Below are positions 37,035 through 47,820 of a DNA stretch of 64,000 nucleotides, in pieces. The stretch's first letter is position 1. Each line of letters starts with the position of its first letter. The stretch covers positions 43,783,717-43,847,716 of the forward strand of contig OZ020305.1 of the NCBI GenBank assembly GCA_963971305.1, in the 5' to 3' direction. The stretch is from Arcuatula senhousia. Taxonomy: Eukaryota > Mollusca > Bivalvia > Mytilida > Mytilidae. The notes beneath the pieces are model-generated. The model saw only the letters and a list, made by a program, of their open reading frames with translations, searched no databases and was not told the origin of the DNA. Position numbers and translations under genes: made by a program.

Positions 37035-38730
37035 TTGTATAATATCTATTTTACTGTACCACAATCATTTATATTCTGTACCAAGTTGCATGGAGTTCTA
37101 CTGTCACAGCTGTCAAAGGGCAAACCTTGTAAAAAACTAGTACTGGCAAAGGTACATGTATCTGTGATGTCCATTTGCATACAGGTGTCCTCTCCACCAA
37201 CTATGCCTTCCAACTGCGTCTTTGTAAACGTTGAGATAATCTTTGAAAAAGTACAACATGTTTATTTATTAAATGTACTTTTCTTTTAATTTTCAAGTGT
37301 TTAAGGAATTTAACAGCCAAGACAACAGAAAACATATAAATAAATACAGCTACATGCATAGGAAATGTTGAATGTTAAAGTGCATGTGACACAACCAACA
37401 CTGTATTTTAACTACATTGTACATGCAACAGCATTTAAAATAAAAATCTCAATGAAAATAGCCAGTCAGCCTGCAATATGAGCAGTGATCACTCGCCACC
37501 ATTTTGCAATTTTAATAGCAAACTAAAATACCCTGGAAATAGACTTGATAGAAAGGCTAACTTAAGGACACTTTCCTAGTGTTAGGGTGCCCAACACAAA
37601 TAAATCCCAAACATACACATATTGACATTCTAACTTAATTTTGACATTTTGTAAATAACTCAAAAACTATCAATATCCCCATTTTTTCCATATTATTGAA
37701 GAACTCCTTTTGCTCTATTAATCTACATTTGCCTTCTTCATTTTTATCTACAGCATGTTCTAAAAAATAAAATGTTAAACAACATGTACATGCATTTTCA
37801 ACAAAAAATTGTACCAAGAAGAAAAACTCTTCATATTCATATGATGTACAAATAAATTATTAAATGTTGTGTTTGGCAATATCAGTCTTTTAGGTAGAAC
37901 ACCGCTGATGAGTCTTGATTTAACAAAAAGGTGTGTCAAGTGTAACAACATTGATTTTCTGGAATTCTGTTTTTTTTTCATACATAGTGTACATTTGCTG
38001 TAACAGTTTTACTCACAGCCCTTTCCCAGGGTTTACTGCAATCCTCAGGAGGAGGTCCACCTCCTGTCTGATGTATCATTTTGATACGGGATGCCTCCTT
38101 CTTTTATGTGATGCTCTGGAGGTCTTGCCATTTTTTTTTAACATCTGCCACTTCTCTATTACTTGAAGATGGGTTAGCTGCATTGACCCTAGTTATAAAT
38201 AATAAAAACTCACATACATGAATGATCACATTCTCTACATAGTACATACATGCATGACATGTATGACTTTAGTGTGTTTTGCAAATATTGGGGCAGGTGG
38301 GAAGCATTCATTTTCCATAAAACTGAAACATTCAAAAAATAAAATCAGAATTATAACTAAACACCATAATATAACCAATAAAAATATTGCCCAAGTCAGG
38401 TGGGAATGGGATTCTTTGCATCAGCATTATTAGAAAAAAATCTATAAAATATTTTAGTGGTGGTGCTATGACCAGACCACCCTTAAGATGGTTCTTAAAC
38501 AAAATATTGTTTTTTTTAGTGTTGTGCACAAAAGGGGGGGGGGGTATTGTAGAAAATCTTGCATACCTCTGAGTTATCACATTCCAACACCTGTTTTTAG
38601 AATCATTTGTAATGGTGCTACCAAATTTGCCCTTGAATGTCTTGTAGTTTTCAGCAACACCTTTTGTAAGGGCATCAAGCTCCCCTTCGGACCAAATGGG
38701 CTTTCTCTTAGCTTTGGACACCGTTTCCAT
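37035..38730 (-). pseudogene. Harbinger Myb/SANT-like DNA-binding protein, split gene
   Basis: On the minus strand, exon 1 begins MET...KRKPIWSEGELDALTKGV and continues to CWNVITQR before a donor (GTATGC, ~38567). This is a Myb/SANT trihelix with the expected Trp spacing. The next exon (~38196-37990) encodes VNAANPSSSNREVADVKKKW, QDLQSIT, a stop, then KKEASRI and TGGGPPPED, the usual continuation in Harbinger second proteins. A later piece (37290-37060) has TKTQLEGIVGGEDT, the typical C-terminal phrase. Such proteins help the transposase reach the nucleus and bind the ends. The stop at ~38113 inactivates this copy. Confidence 0.7.
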
Positions 38731-40860
38731 TATACTCTAGGTGTTCAAGCAGACGACAAATGCACTTCCAGAGCTTCGGTCCAAATAATTTTATTTTTTA
38801 AATAATTATTTGTTGAATTAATATGGCCCATCATCTTATCATCAGATGGCACCTTTAGTATAATACACAGAGATGCTCAAATGATAAATAAAGATGACCA
38901 TAAACTATTCTTCAGATCGTGACTGCCACAAAAAAATCATTCATAATTTTTCATTCAAACAATAATTTGACAAAATGCCAATTAAGACGGCAAATCAATC
39001 ATACTGACAGAAATTGAAAATACAAAAAAAAACCTAACTCAACTTACTTTTGTGAACTCAATATAAAGAAACAAAATCATGGTCCAAAATGTTTTACCAC
39101 ACAATGCATTAAATTGATTCTCCAGTTTCTATTTCCTAACAGAGGTACAAGCCGAAGTTGCAAGGTCAACAATGTCGCGCACCTGTCAATGGCGGTAACC
39201 GGAAATCGACGAATGCGCATGCAAAATGAAAGCGAAAGTATGTTGCTAGTATAAAATTTATCGTACGAGTAATCGTAACTTTTTTCTTACGAATAATTAT
39301 TTACGTTTCTCGTAAGAGAAAAATTACGATAGGTTTCGTGAAAAGGACTTAAGAATTGAGCTACGAATATCGTAACAATAAATCTTAAGAATAAACTTAA
39401 GAATTTTTGTGAAAAGGACTGCAGATATTTACAACATCTAGATCTGCTGTAGAATTCAAATGCCCGATACGGGAACCGCATTATCAATTACCAGATAGAT
39501 ATTATCTACAATGTTTAAGTACAATGGAGGCATTAGATGTCGACATAATGTTGTATATCACCAGGACCAAATCTTTAACTACAGTTTGAAGTTCAAAGAA
39601 ATAGAGATTTTTTTTTCAACCGCAGTATGCTTGGTTGGGAGCAGTGGTATATGCATCAGAAAACCCCAAACGACCGACGTAATTACATGAAAATGTAAAA
39701 GCTATTAAGGAGAAAATAAATATTTATCGCCATGAAGCAAAGTTTATTGGTGAATTTCCGTCTCAAATATCATCAGAAGAAAAACCTTTCCATAGGACGG
39801 ATGAAATGACCCTAAACGAAACCAAGAAACTTCTCATCAATATAAAAATGTTTGGTAAAAGACAGCTATCAATTACAGCGACAAAGAGCATCAGAAGCTG
39901 TTGTATTTTATTTTTGTGCTCTGATTTAGACAGGAAATGGTCAAATCACCAGTTACGTTGGTCCCCAGTTAGTTGGTCCCCGATGATACTGGTGATACAA
40001 GTGATCTTGCAATCTTATTTTCAACGTACAGTTACAACGAACAACATTCTTTAAGTGAAAACAACGATGATACACGGTAAAGGACAGAACTGAGAAACGA
40101 TAACCAACCTGAGAAGAGTAATTATGAAACAGCTGAATATGCAATAAATGAGGATGATGCCTCAACAATCCTAAAGATGTTGCAAACTGATAAAAGTGCA
40201 AACAAGAAAGGCTGTTGGACCAACGAAACTTCTGCAAATATGAAAGAAAGGTGTTCCAGTGCAATACGTACTCGTGAGGTTTTTGAAAAACAAAGTCAAA
40301 ACTAAGATTTGCAAATCGTACCCTAAAAAGATTCAAAATTGAGAAACTTTGCAAAATATTCGGTTTTAAAGACAGCAGTTTAGCCAGCAATTCAGCAGAA
40401 GCAAATCCAACTGCCCCACGTGGTAGAATCAATAGCGTGAAATCTTTATGTGATTTATCAACTAGAATGCAAATGTCCACAAAAGTGTCAAAGTATGCAC
40501 TCAACATATCATATGCTGAGTATATCTGGAGCAACAGACTTACCGAATGGTACAGGGAAAGTCCCATCGACAATTTAACAAAGAATTCAGACACGAACGA
40601 ACCTGATATCTGGTTTTATGTTCCAGAATTTAGTAAGGAGCGACAACTACTGGAGGTTAGGTGCGTTGATTCAAGTCATTTGCTGACGCAAACAAGACGC
40701 AATCTCTGTAAAGGAGGAATAGAGAAAATCAGTAATGAGCCTTGGCTTAAAGTTGCAAAGCAAAAGAAAACGTTTCTTTCACGAGTCATGGTTGAAAATA
40801 TTTAAGACCCGATGTCTGTTCCTATGGCACTTACCCACATCAGCGGAAGTGTAGAAAAAG

Positions 40861-40943
40861 CATCCTCGGAAACCCAGGGGTTCTTCATTCGCACACTCAT
40901 TCATCACAAATGCAAATGAAGAACCCCTGGGTTTCCGAGGATG
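40861..40943. mobile_element. Fold-back MITE (CATCCTCGG ends), copy B
   Basis: 83 bp, starting CATCCTCGGAAACCCAGGGG and ending in the inverse. It is flanked by AGAAAAAG at 40853-40860 and 40944-40951 (8 bp). It lies inside the nuclease pseudogene. Confidence 0.85.
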
Positions 40944-41961
40944 AGAAAAAGTAATGCGTGAGAATGCCGATTACGAAGCTGCTAATCTCTGTCATGATAT
41001 AAGGCTGTGGTGGTTAGCTGAATATGAACCCGATATTCCGGCTGAAGACAGAATACACATGAGATCTGCGATAAGAAGAGGCTTACTTGGTTATGTTAAA
41101 TTTGGTACATTTCCGCCACCACGGCAATATGTGAATGGTTGGCCAATTCAATTGTGGGAAGCTTTCCTACCAAGTATCGACTCAAAAGCATTGCTATATG
41201 CTCTTTCCAAGACAAAGTCCTACAACGTCAGAGCTTTCAGCAGTGTTATAGGTGAAACGTTTTTCTCCGAGTTAACGAACAATGAAAAAAGAGGCAATGG
41301 AACTGTGTCCAGTGATGAATTTGCGTCATTTGTTGGAAATGCTGTTGAACAAATGCAGACGAGACTTGATCCAGAAAGGTTTGTACCATAATCACATATT
41401 TACTTAAAATATATATTACAAGGCGCATCAGAGCTCCTTGTCTCACTCCATCTTACATTGACATTTGGGTCAATGTATCATAACACTTATAAGTACATGT
41501 AAAAAGAACGAGATGATTTTAAGAATTACCTTGTATCCGATTAAGTTTTCCAGAATATATTGGTAAAGAAACTACATTGTACTAAAACTTAACACAAAGG
41601 TGATATTCTTCAATATCTATTTCATTGTATAACAATCGCCGACTACATATACTTGTTTATAATGTCTTTTTAATTTTGTTTTATTCTACCGGTATGATGT
41701 AGGACTACATTTTATTCCCAAGTATGTGTGAAGGTTTTATTACACTTGTCGTTCTTAGTTTCACATCATGACAATGCAAGTATAAAAATGACCGTGTTAT
41801 CAATATACTGCTAATTGTCTAATCAAATGCATTCATCTTGGATTCCATTTTATATTTGCATTTTTTTACAGGTGTTTTTCCTACAGAACCTCAAAGTCAA
41901 CAATTTATAAACTGTTGGAACAGAATATACCTATGGATAATCCAGGAATCGATAAAATTTA

Positions 41962-42399
41962 ACAGCTTCCAATTACGTTGCTTGGTCGTTCAATTATCCC
42001 AAGGTTAATGCATTAAAAAATGATATTCTTATATTTTTTAAATATTTTACCAAGAAATTATTTCTCATCAAATGACCTTATTAACGTCTGTATTTTATTT
42101 TACTCCATTAACAGTATTGTCACATTACTTAAGGCAAATGTCGATATATATTTCTGTAGATAATTGCTTATGTTTTATTAAGCTCCCGCTCGGCGGGAGA
42201 TAAATTGACTGAGTATGATGCCTCAAACCGGAAGACGTATAAGCTAGTCAGAAATCCGCACCCAATAACACGGAATGCAAAATTAAATTCCTTTTTTGTA
42301 ATTTTCAGTTTTAAAAAATAATAAACATAGTTCTTGTATTAAAAATTTTTTTTTCAAGTATTTCCAGCTATGAAATGTTTTAAATATAAAGAATTTTTA
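41962..42399. other. Spacer downstream of nuclease gene
   Basis: AT-rich. A short hairpin (CTCCCGC-tcg-GCGGGAG, 42183-42199) followed by 'ataaattgactgag' resembles the start of the hairpin-capped elements, but no tandem units follow. Confidence 0.35.
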
Positions 42400-42961
42400 A
42401 AAAAAATAGTACTACCGGCATATTTTGGCGTCCATTCTTATCACTAGAGGTCGCGCCCATCATAACAAAATGACAAAAGCGCGGGAACCTGTCATTCTAA
42501 TTTTCGCGAAACAAGACCCCCCCTAAAACGCGGTGCATTGTCAACCAAACAAATAACTTGTATGTTTCAGCAGACAAATTTCATTTCCTGCAGTCATTAC
42601 ATTTACTTTGTCCCCAGTAAACATATTTGTTTTTGTTAATTTCTCTTTAGCCGGCTTTGAATTCGAAAATGAAAGTAGGGTAAAAAAATAGTACTACCGG
42701 CATATTTTGGCGTCCATTCTTATCACTAGAGGTCGCGCCCATCATAACAAAATGACAGAAGCGCGGGAACCTGTCATTCTAATTTTCGCGAAACAAGACC
42801 CCCCTAAAACGCGGTGCATTGTCAACCAAACAAATAACTTGTATGTTTCAGCAGACAAATTTCATTTCCTGCAGTCATTACATTTACTTTGTCCCCAGTA
42901 AACATATTTGTTTTTGTTAATTTCTCTTTAGCCGGCTTTGAATTCGAAAATGAAAGTAGGG
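42400..42961 (+). repeat. 282-bp tandem duplication
   Basis: Two almost identical units in direct orientation ('tagtactaccggcatatt' at 42407 and 42689). Each unit contains 'ttctctttag' followed by CCGGCTTTGAATTCG, an acceptor-like site that could mark an alternative exon. It differs mainly by a one-base poly-C change and one substitution, so the duplication is recent. Confidence 0.8.
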
Positions 42962-43650
42962 TGTCCTCTGCGAGGTCCGCACAAATTCACTTCCTTGTCC
43001 TGTTTGCAGTCGCGTTCCTTTTTTAAAATCATACAAAAGCTTGCGTTTCTTGCTGTTATTGAAAGATAATTAGTTCTTGCTTTAATTGAATTATGAGGAA
43101 CCATATACAAGAAAGTTACTTAAGGTGCGGGAGCTTTTCAGGTTTAACCTGTATCATATTAATTTCGGCGTAAGTGCCTTTTCAGAAATGTGTTTATATA
43201 CGTTTTGTGGTACTTTCAGGGATCACAGTTTTGATTCTGAAGAAAGACGATGAATAAAAGGACGAACAAAAACCTCGTATATATCAACGGACAGGAACTC
43301 TATTCAAAAAGGAACTCTGGGTATTAGATGGGAAAAATCCTGAATAAATGAATCTAAAATTCTGCCTTCTCGAAAAATGGGGTTGCCAGATTAAGACATA
43401 CACTTTGAAACTGTAATGCTATCAGAACAGAAAATTATTTGAATGATTAAAGTATAACATCATGAACATGTAATGAATTTAGTGTTACACATGATTGTAA
43501 AGACAATTAATTGCTTATATCAGATTGGCCATTGTTTATGTGCAAAAAATATCGCTAATTTATTTTCAAAGTTTTTTTTAAGGAGGAGCAAATTCATTAC
43601 ACAGTAGTATAGCAAAAAAAGAATAAACAAAGTATTAGGAGATGTCTCTA

Positions 43651-44345
43651 TGTAAAAATATAACACTAACGAACTTTGAGGATCAATCTCATTTGTCCAA
43701 TAGAAAAGACATTCCAAAGAAAGAAATACCTGAGAATAAGAATAAGAATGTGAAGATCGCAATGGTCCTGACTGGCTACTGGCATATAACAGAATGATGG
43801 GTTAAACCAGCTTTAAAGGTGCCAAACTTTTCTGTTCCATTGCGAAATTATGGCCCCATAGTAACACAAAACACAACACGGTTGTAAGATACAAAAGGTA
43901 TTATGAGATAACAACTATCCAAACACCTTTCCTTTCGTCTGACAATTTTGAATCTTTCAACCAGTTTCCGATATCGAAGGAAAAACTTTTTTCAGAGATC
44001 ACATGAGACGTTTTTTTTCTTAAAACCTTGGTCAGATGTAAATTTTATATATCGAAAGAGTTTCATGGGTGATACTTGTATGCGTGTGGTTATAAAGTTT
44101 CAAAGTTTGTAATCAAAATAAAATTCATTCATTTTGATGATAATGTTACTGACAACAGTAATTCCTCGAAATGGCCATACCTATAGCATACCAGTTTGAA
44201 TTACAATGATAAAAATGTAACCATTGTAGTGAAGAAAAAATGAATAACATGCAAAGAGGTACCAATAGGGCATCCAAATATCAAAAGCCTGAAAGGGCAA
44301 AGATTAACCCGTCATTACGAACGAGAATAGTTCGAACACATGTAA
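43651..44345 (-). repeat. Penelope-like 3' fragment and dispersed-repeat fragment
   Basis: 43651-43890 ('gatcgcaatggtcctgac', 'atgatgggttaaaccagc') matches the element at 16848. 43960-44040 continues into the decayed C-terminal coding part on the minus strand. 44259-44345 ('gaggtaccaatagggcatcc') matches the first third of the repeat at 36519. Confidence 0.6.
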
Positions 44346-44773
44346 CTTGAATTTTACCCAAGCATAGATTATTTAAGGCTAGGAGTATCTAGTGTATATG
44401 GCATTGCATCATAAAAGGAGTATTTTTAAAATCATTTTATTTCTTCTAAACAAAACAGCAACATGGTTTCTTTCCATATGTAAAAGTATGAATAAAAACA
44501 AAATTATAAACAGTCTTATCCTATAATAATAAACAAATTATAGAATAAAAAAACTAATACTACAAAAACCACAACATCATGCCAATTACATGAATTATAT
44601 GGACAGATTTTCATTTTAAATCATTATACCCGATATGAATAAAAGAAAGATATATGTAAACAAAATATCAAAATGTGCTTTCTGCCATATGAAACAGTAA
44701 ATAAATAGAAAAATAATGGACGTCATACTAGTCCTGTTACAAAACAGAAATTCAAAAAGTTTCAATATCATAT

Positions 44774-47128
44774 TCAAGCCGTATTTTCATGATGTTTTGC
44801 CTTGAAATGTCGTCCGAGATACAACTTACTGACAAAAAACTTATTGCATATATCACATTTAGTTTTTGTAGATGCATGAGAAGACTCGTGTTTTGACAGA
44901 TATTCCCGCGACTTTATCGTTTTGCCACATTTCCTGCATTTGAAAGTTTTATCAGAATGAACAGAATTGTTATACCTATTCAAAGCGGATTTATATCGAA
45001 ATTTCCTGTTACAAACGTGGCAGTTATGGCGTTTTTCTCCTGTATGTCTTCCAAGATGGTCTTTCAGTTGGTCTTTTTCTTCAAACTGTGCTTAAAAAAT
45101 GTCACACTTTGAACTGTAACTGCTTTTTTTCGCGACGGATATGTCGTTCTAATTCTCGAAGTGTTAAAAATCTTTTCCCACATGTATCATTTAAAATTTC
45201 GGACTTTAGTATTTTCACAGTTATGTCTATTGAAGTTATATTTGCTAAAAAACGGCAAACCACATGTCTGGCATTTGTAAGGTCCTTCCATATTGTGCCG
45301 CTTCTCGTGTTGTTTGAGTGAACCACGTGTCTTTAACCTTTTCCCACATATTGTGCATAGATGCATTTTATCTGTAACAATACAAAACTAATCACTATTA
45401 AACATTATACATGGCAATGGTCATAAAATTTGTAAGTGGTACAAGGGATTTAATGATGGTTCGGATAGTTAAAAGATGTGGAAGATGGTGCCCCTGTCTG
45501 TCCCCCCTTTTTATGTCGCCTCCAACGTGTTGCAGAAGCGACATATAGGGGTAACTTTGGCACCATCCGTCGTCTTGCGTCGTCCTGCGGCATCACAAAA
45601 ATTTCCGTCAACTACATGCCACAGCATCTTGATAATATTTGGTATGTTGCTTCATCACATATAGTACTATTAGGTGTAATGCAATTTTATGCCCGAAAAA
45701 TAACTACTTCCTGTTTGACGAATACTTGACGTTTTATATATAATGGACATAGATGCCAAATTTTCGTTGCAGTTTTCCAGGCAACTACATGCCACAGCTT
45801 CTTTAAATTTGGTATGTAGCTTCATCACATAGTACTATAAGGTGTAAAGCCATTTTATGCCCGAAAAATAACTTCTTCCTGTTGGACGAATACTTAACGT
45901 TTTATATATAATGGACATAGATGCCAAATTTTCGTTGCAGTTTCCAAGCAACTACATTTTTGTACATGCACCAGCCTCTTGATATTTGGTATGTAGATTC
46001 ATCTCATAATACTATAAGGTTAGGCGATTTCATGCCTGGAAAATGAACTACTTCCTGTTTGGCGAACAAACATAGATACACAGGCGACATAAGCCTTCCG
46101 GGGAAGGCTTCATTTAGTTATTGGTTTCATAGTGCAATCAGTTTCCGAACACAGTCTGAATGAAGCAAGTACAAACCGGCTCAAATTCAGTATTTCAAGT
46201 TGATTCTTCCGGAAAGGTATGTCTGAAATATGCATTTAGGGGCGTAAAACACGGGACCTGTAGGCATTTTTCTTCAAATAAATTATATTCTGCATTTTAT
46301 ATAACAAGCCAGGTACTGTCATGACCATGTGGTCACGACTGCCGAGGTAAATGTGAAATTAACAAGAAAAAAGTATCCTGTCGTATCTGTATTCTAAGCA
46401 TCAAAACATGGGTCTGTTTGTTTACAAGGTAGTATAAGGGTAGTAGCGCTGGTTAGCTGTTTGTTATCTTAATACTTGTCAACGGGGACATACTTGAACA
46501 AAGCAACATGCGTTCAGTATATGAGCCGGGCCACAAAAGGCAAGCAAATGCAAATAACATCTTACATCTCCTTTTAATATTGTAAAAATCAAGATTTTTG
46601 CGTCTGGTATATAGCTATTGAATTATCAAGAGTGAAACGCCCTTAAAACTAGATAGGAATTATAAACCCTTACGATTAGACATGTTAGAAGCCATTTTTA
46701 AAGGAATATTCTATGCTTAACTAGCACTTTTGGATTTAAAGATGTGGACGACAACGCAACTCTTGGCGAATGTGTACGACAACGTTTTTTCAAAAAGTTT
46801 CCTAGACACGAAATATAGGGCCCTTTAATTAAAAGAATTAATTACGGTAATTTCATTCGACTATTTGCTGATTTTGGAGCAGACATTTATTGATTAAATT
46901 GCGTATATACACTGAAAAGCATGTTAATGGAAAAAAATGTGGCCAAAACGTTACCTCAAACACGAAAGTGTTGAGTTGTTTGAGAAACCTTACGCTTTGA
47001 ATCGTACAATTTGAAACATTAACATACCTCTGGGACGACAAGGGATATGTTGAGAATATTTGTTAAAGATTATTACTGAATATTGTAAATAAAGTGAGAA
47101 AGTTCTTACCGTGTGTTGTCGTGGGCAT
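44774..47128 (-). pseudogene. Two-exon C2H2 zinc-finger gene driven from right terminal repeat
   Basis: Exon 1 is 47128-47110 (MPTTTH, phase-1 donor GTAAG). Exon 2 starts after the acceptor ttgttacag at 45377 and, joined to the phase-1 G, reads Asp-Lys-Met-His-Leu-Cys, directly in frame with the first finger (CTICGKRLKTRGSLKQHEKRH). More fingers follow: CQTCGLPFFSKYNFNRHNC, then CGKRFLTLRELERH after a two-base shift, a damaged one, CHVCNRKFRYKSAL, CRKCGKTIKSREYLSKHESSH and CDICNKFFVSKLYLGRHFKAKH, ending at the stop near 44774. A TGEKR linker is visible. C2H2 arrays bind DNA; here a role in binding the transposon ends is only a guess. The frame change near 45200 and a TAA near 45087 mean this copy is probably inactive. 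Confidence 0.6.
45512..46114 (+). mobile_element. Hairpin-capped tandem element, ~170-bp units
   Basis: Starts with a hairpin (TATGTCGC...GCGACATA, 45512-45546) and 'ccatccgtcgtcttgcgtcg'. The marker 'caactacat' occurs at 45609, 45782 and 45949. It ends with the perfect hairpin AAGCCTTCCGGGGAAGGCTT (46091-46110). It lies in the intron of the zinc-finger gene. Confidence 0.75.
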
Positions 47129-47180
47129 TGTTTTTCCGTTGTGTACGAAACGTTGTTGATGACGTACGTTTCCCACCCTG
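46612..47180 (-). repeat. Right terminal inverted repeat
   Basis: Inverse copy of the left repeat, uninterrupted, with exon 1 at 47128-47110. It preserves the empty site for the tandem element found in the left repeat. Confidence 0.75.
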
Positions 47181-47261
47181 TTAAATGCTGTTATCATGTT
47201 CCTTTATGGAAAAGTGACTCAATTTATATGGTAAACATGATTTGGGAAAAGGAGCATATTA

Positions 47262-47820
47262 ACCGGTTAGGTGCACGCATAACCTGTTCGAAAGTTAACA
47301 TAAAGTTAACTTTGTGACAGTTTTCCACGTTTGCTCCTGTCTGCTATAGCAGACATTTATGTTAATTTGCGTTAACTTATGACTGATCAATGCAGACTTG
47401 TGACAGCTTTTTAATGACAGTCACAAAGATATGACTGCTTTAACCAGACCAGTCATTGCAACAAGTCTGCTATTATTGACATGTTTAATAATGTAATGGT
47501 TTAAATTAGTATAAAAAACCTTGCAGCAACATAAAAAATGAATTTTAAATACAGTTAAGGCAATAAAACATAAAACTTGTCCTTTTAAATTCAGTTTTTA
47601 AAGCAGACATTTCACGAAGTTAACTTGACCAGACCTGTCATAATTACGTGACTGCTTTTAAAAGCAGACGTGGAATTATGACTGGTTTTATAAGTTAGCT
47701 TGGAACTAATCGCGCGTCTGCTCAAAGCAGTCGCATGACCAGTGGCAAGTGAACTTTAAGTTGACTTGATGTCTGCTTTTCAAGTTAACTTACCGTACAG
47801 GTTATGTGTGCACCCATCTG
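47262..47820. mobile_element. Word-array element sharing ends with the 17.8-kb element
   Basis: The right end, inverted, reads CAGATGGGTGCACACATAAC..., four mismatches from the 25-bp end of the element at 17773, and is followed by TA. The left end (GGTGCACGCATAACCTGTTC) is the same sequence with a damaged first few bases. The interior uses different words: AGTTAACTT, GTCTGCT/AGCAGAC and ATGACTG/CAGTCAT, again in both orientations. It starts 78 bp outside the right TTAA of the 17-kb unit. Confidence 0.7.

Larger units (their letters stand above)
33576..39428. mobile_element. PIF/Harbinger DNA transposon, 5.85 kb, decayed
   Basis: Flanked by TTA (33573-33575 and 39429-39431), the 3-bp target typical of this superfamily. 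The ends ATGATCAGTGGTCCTT and, inverted, ATATCTGCAGTCCTT are imperfect inverted repeats, followed on both sides by subterminal words (TTACGA/TCGTAA and CTTAAG). Inside are the two expected genes: a transposase (plus strand, 33780-36169 onward) and a Myb/SANT-like protein (minus strand, 38730-37035). It sits between the catalytic Asp and the E-x-K motif of the nuclease gene. A ~240-bp dispersed repeat at 36519-36760 is inserted where later transposase exons should lie. Confidence 0.8.
31403..41961 (+). pseudogene. YqaJ/lambda-exonuclease-like nuclease gene, broken by insertions
   Basis: Coding pieces run from an acceptor at 31402: a Lys/Arg-rich start (IRKRKRATDK), a CDICKK motif, a long block with EVVPWLQLEN and FWKLGMRHFGGKFERYMAGF (31780-32402), then TSLLPSEISGELKSC resuming at 32816. 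The nuclease region follows with RWHKFRKEALVTGSTLYAAL (33258), AAMEHGTTNEINAVATL (~33402) and ISPDGSL (~33545). After the Harbinger insertion come VEFKCP (39449) and YYLQC (39500). Asp, the E-x-K pair and the Gln fit the PD-(D/E)xK fold of YqaJ recombinases. A second domain of unknown function follows (NGWPIQLWEAFLPSIDSKAL, ~41134). The last intron (41373-41870) has correct splice sites and the stop is at 41959-41961. Lesions include stops at ~31504, 31646, 31729 and 33519 and a one-base shift at ~33330. Confidence 0.7.
30061..47180. mobile_element. Candidate ~17-kb TTAA-flanked transposon with long inverted repeats
   Basis: TTAA lies at 30057-30060 and 47181-47184. Immediately inside, both ends share GAAACGTACGTCAT, GTTTCGTACACA and then a near-identical ~570-bp sequence in inverted orientation (left 30061-30540 plus 31283-31370; right 46612-47180). 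Homology stops at the TTAA on both sides. Genes face inward: a YqaJ-type nuclease gene from the left and a C2H2 gene from the right, each preceded by the same first exon inside the repeat. TTAA duplication is known for piggyBac and Kolobok transposons, but I see no transposase I can assign to either. Later insertions account for about half of its present length. Confidence 0.65.

Noticed and set aside
39953..40594. 213-codon minus-strand open frame
   Set aside because: Antisense to decayed coding blocks of the nuclease gene (plus strand). It has no domain and crosses their junctions.
30061..47180. Polinton/Maverick identity for the 17-kb unit
   Set aside because: No protein-primed DNA polymerase, integrase, capsid or packaging ATPase sequence was seen, and the flank is TTAA rather than a 6-bp duplication.
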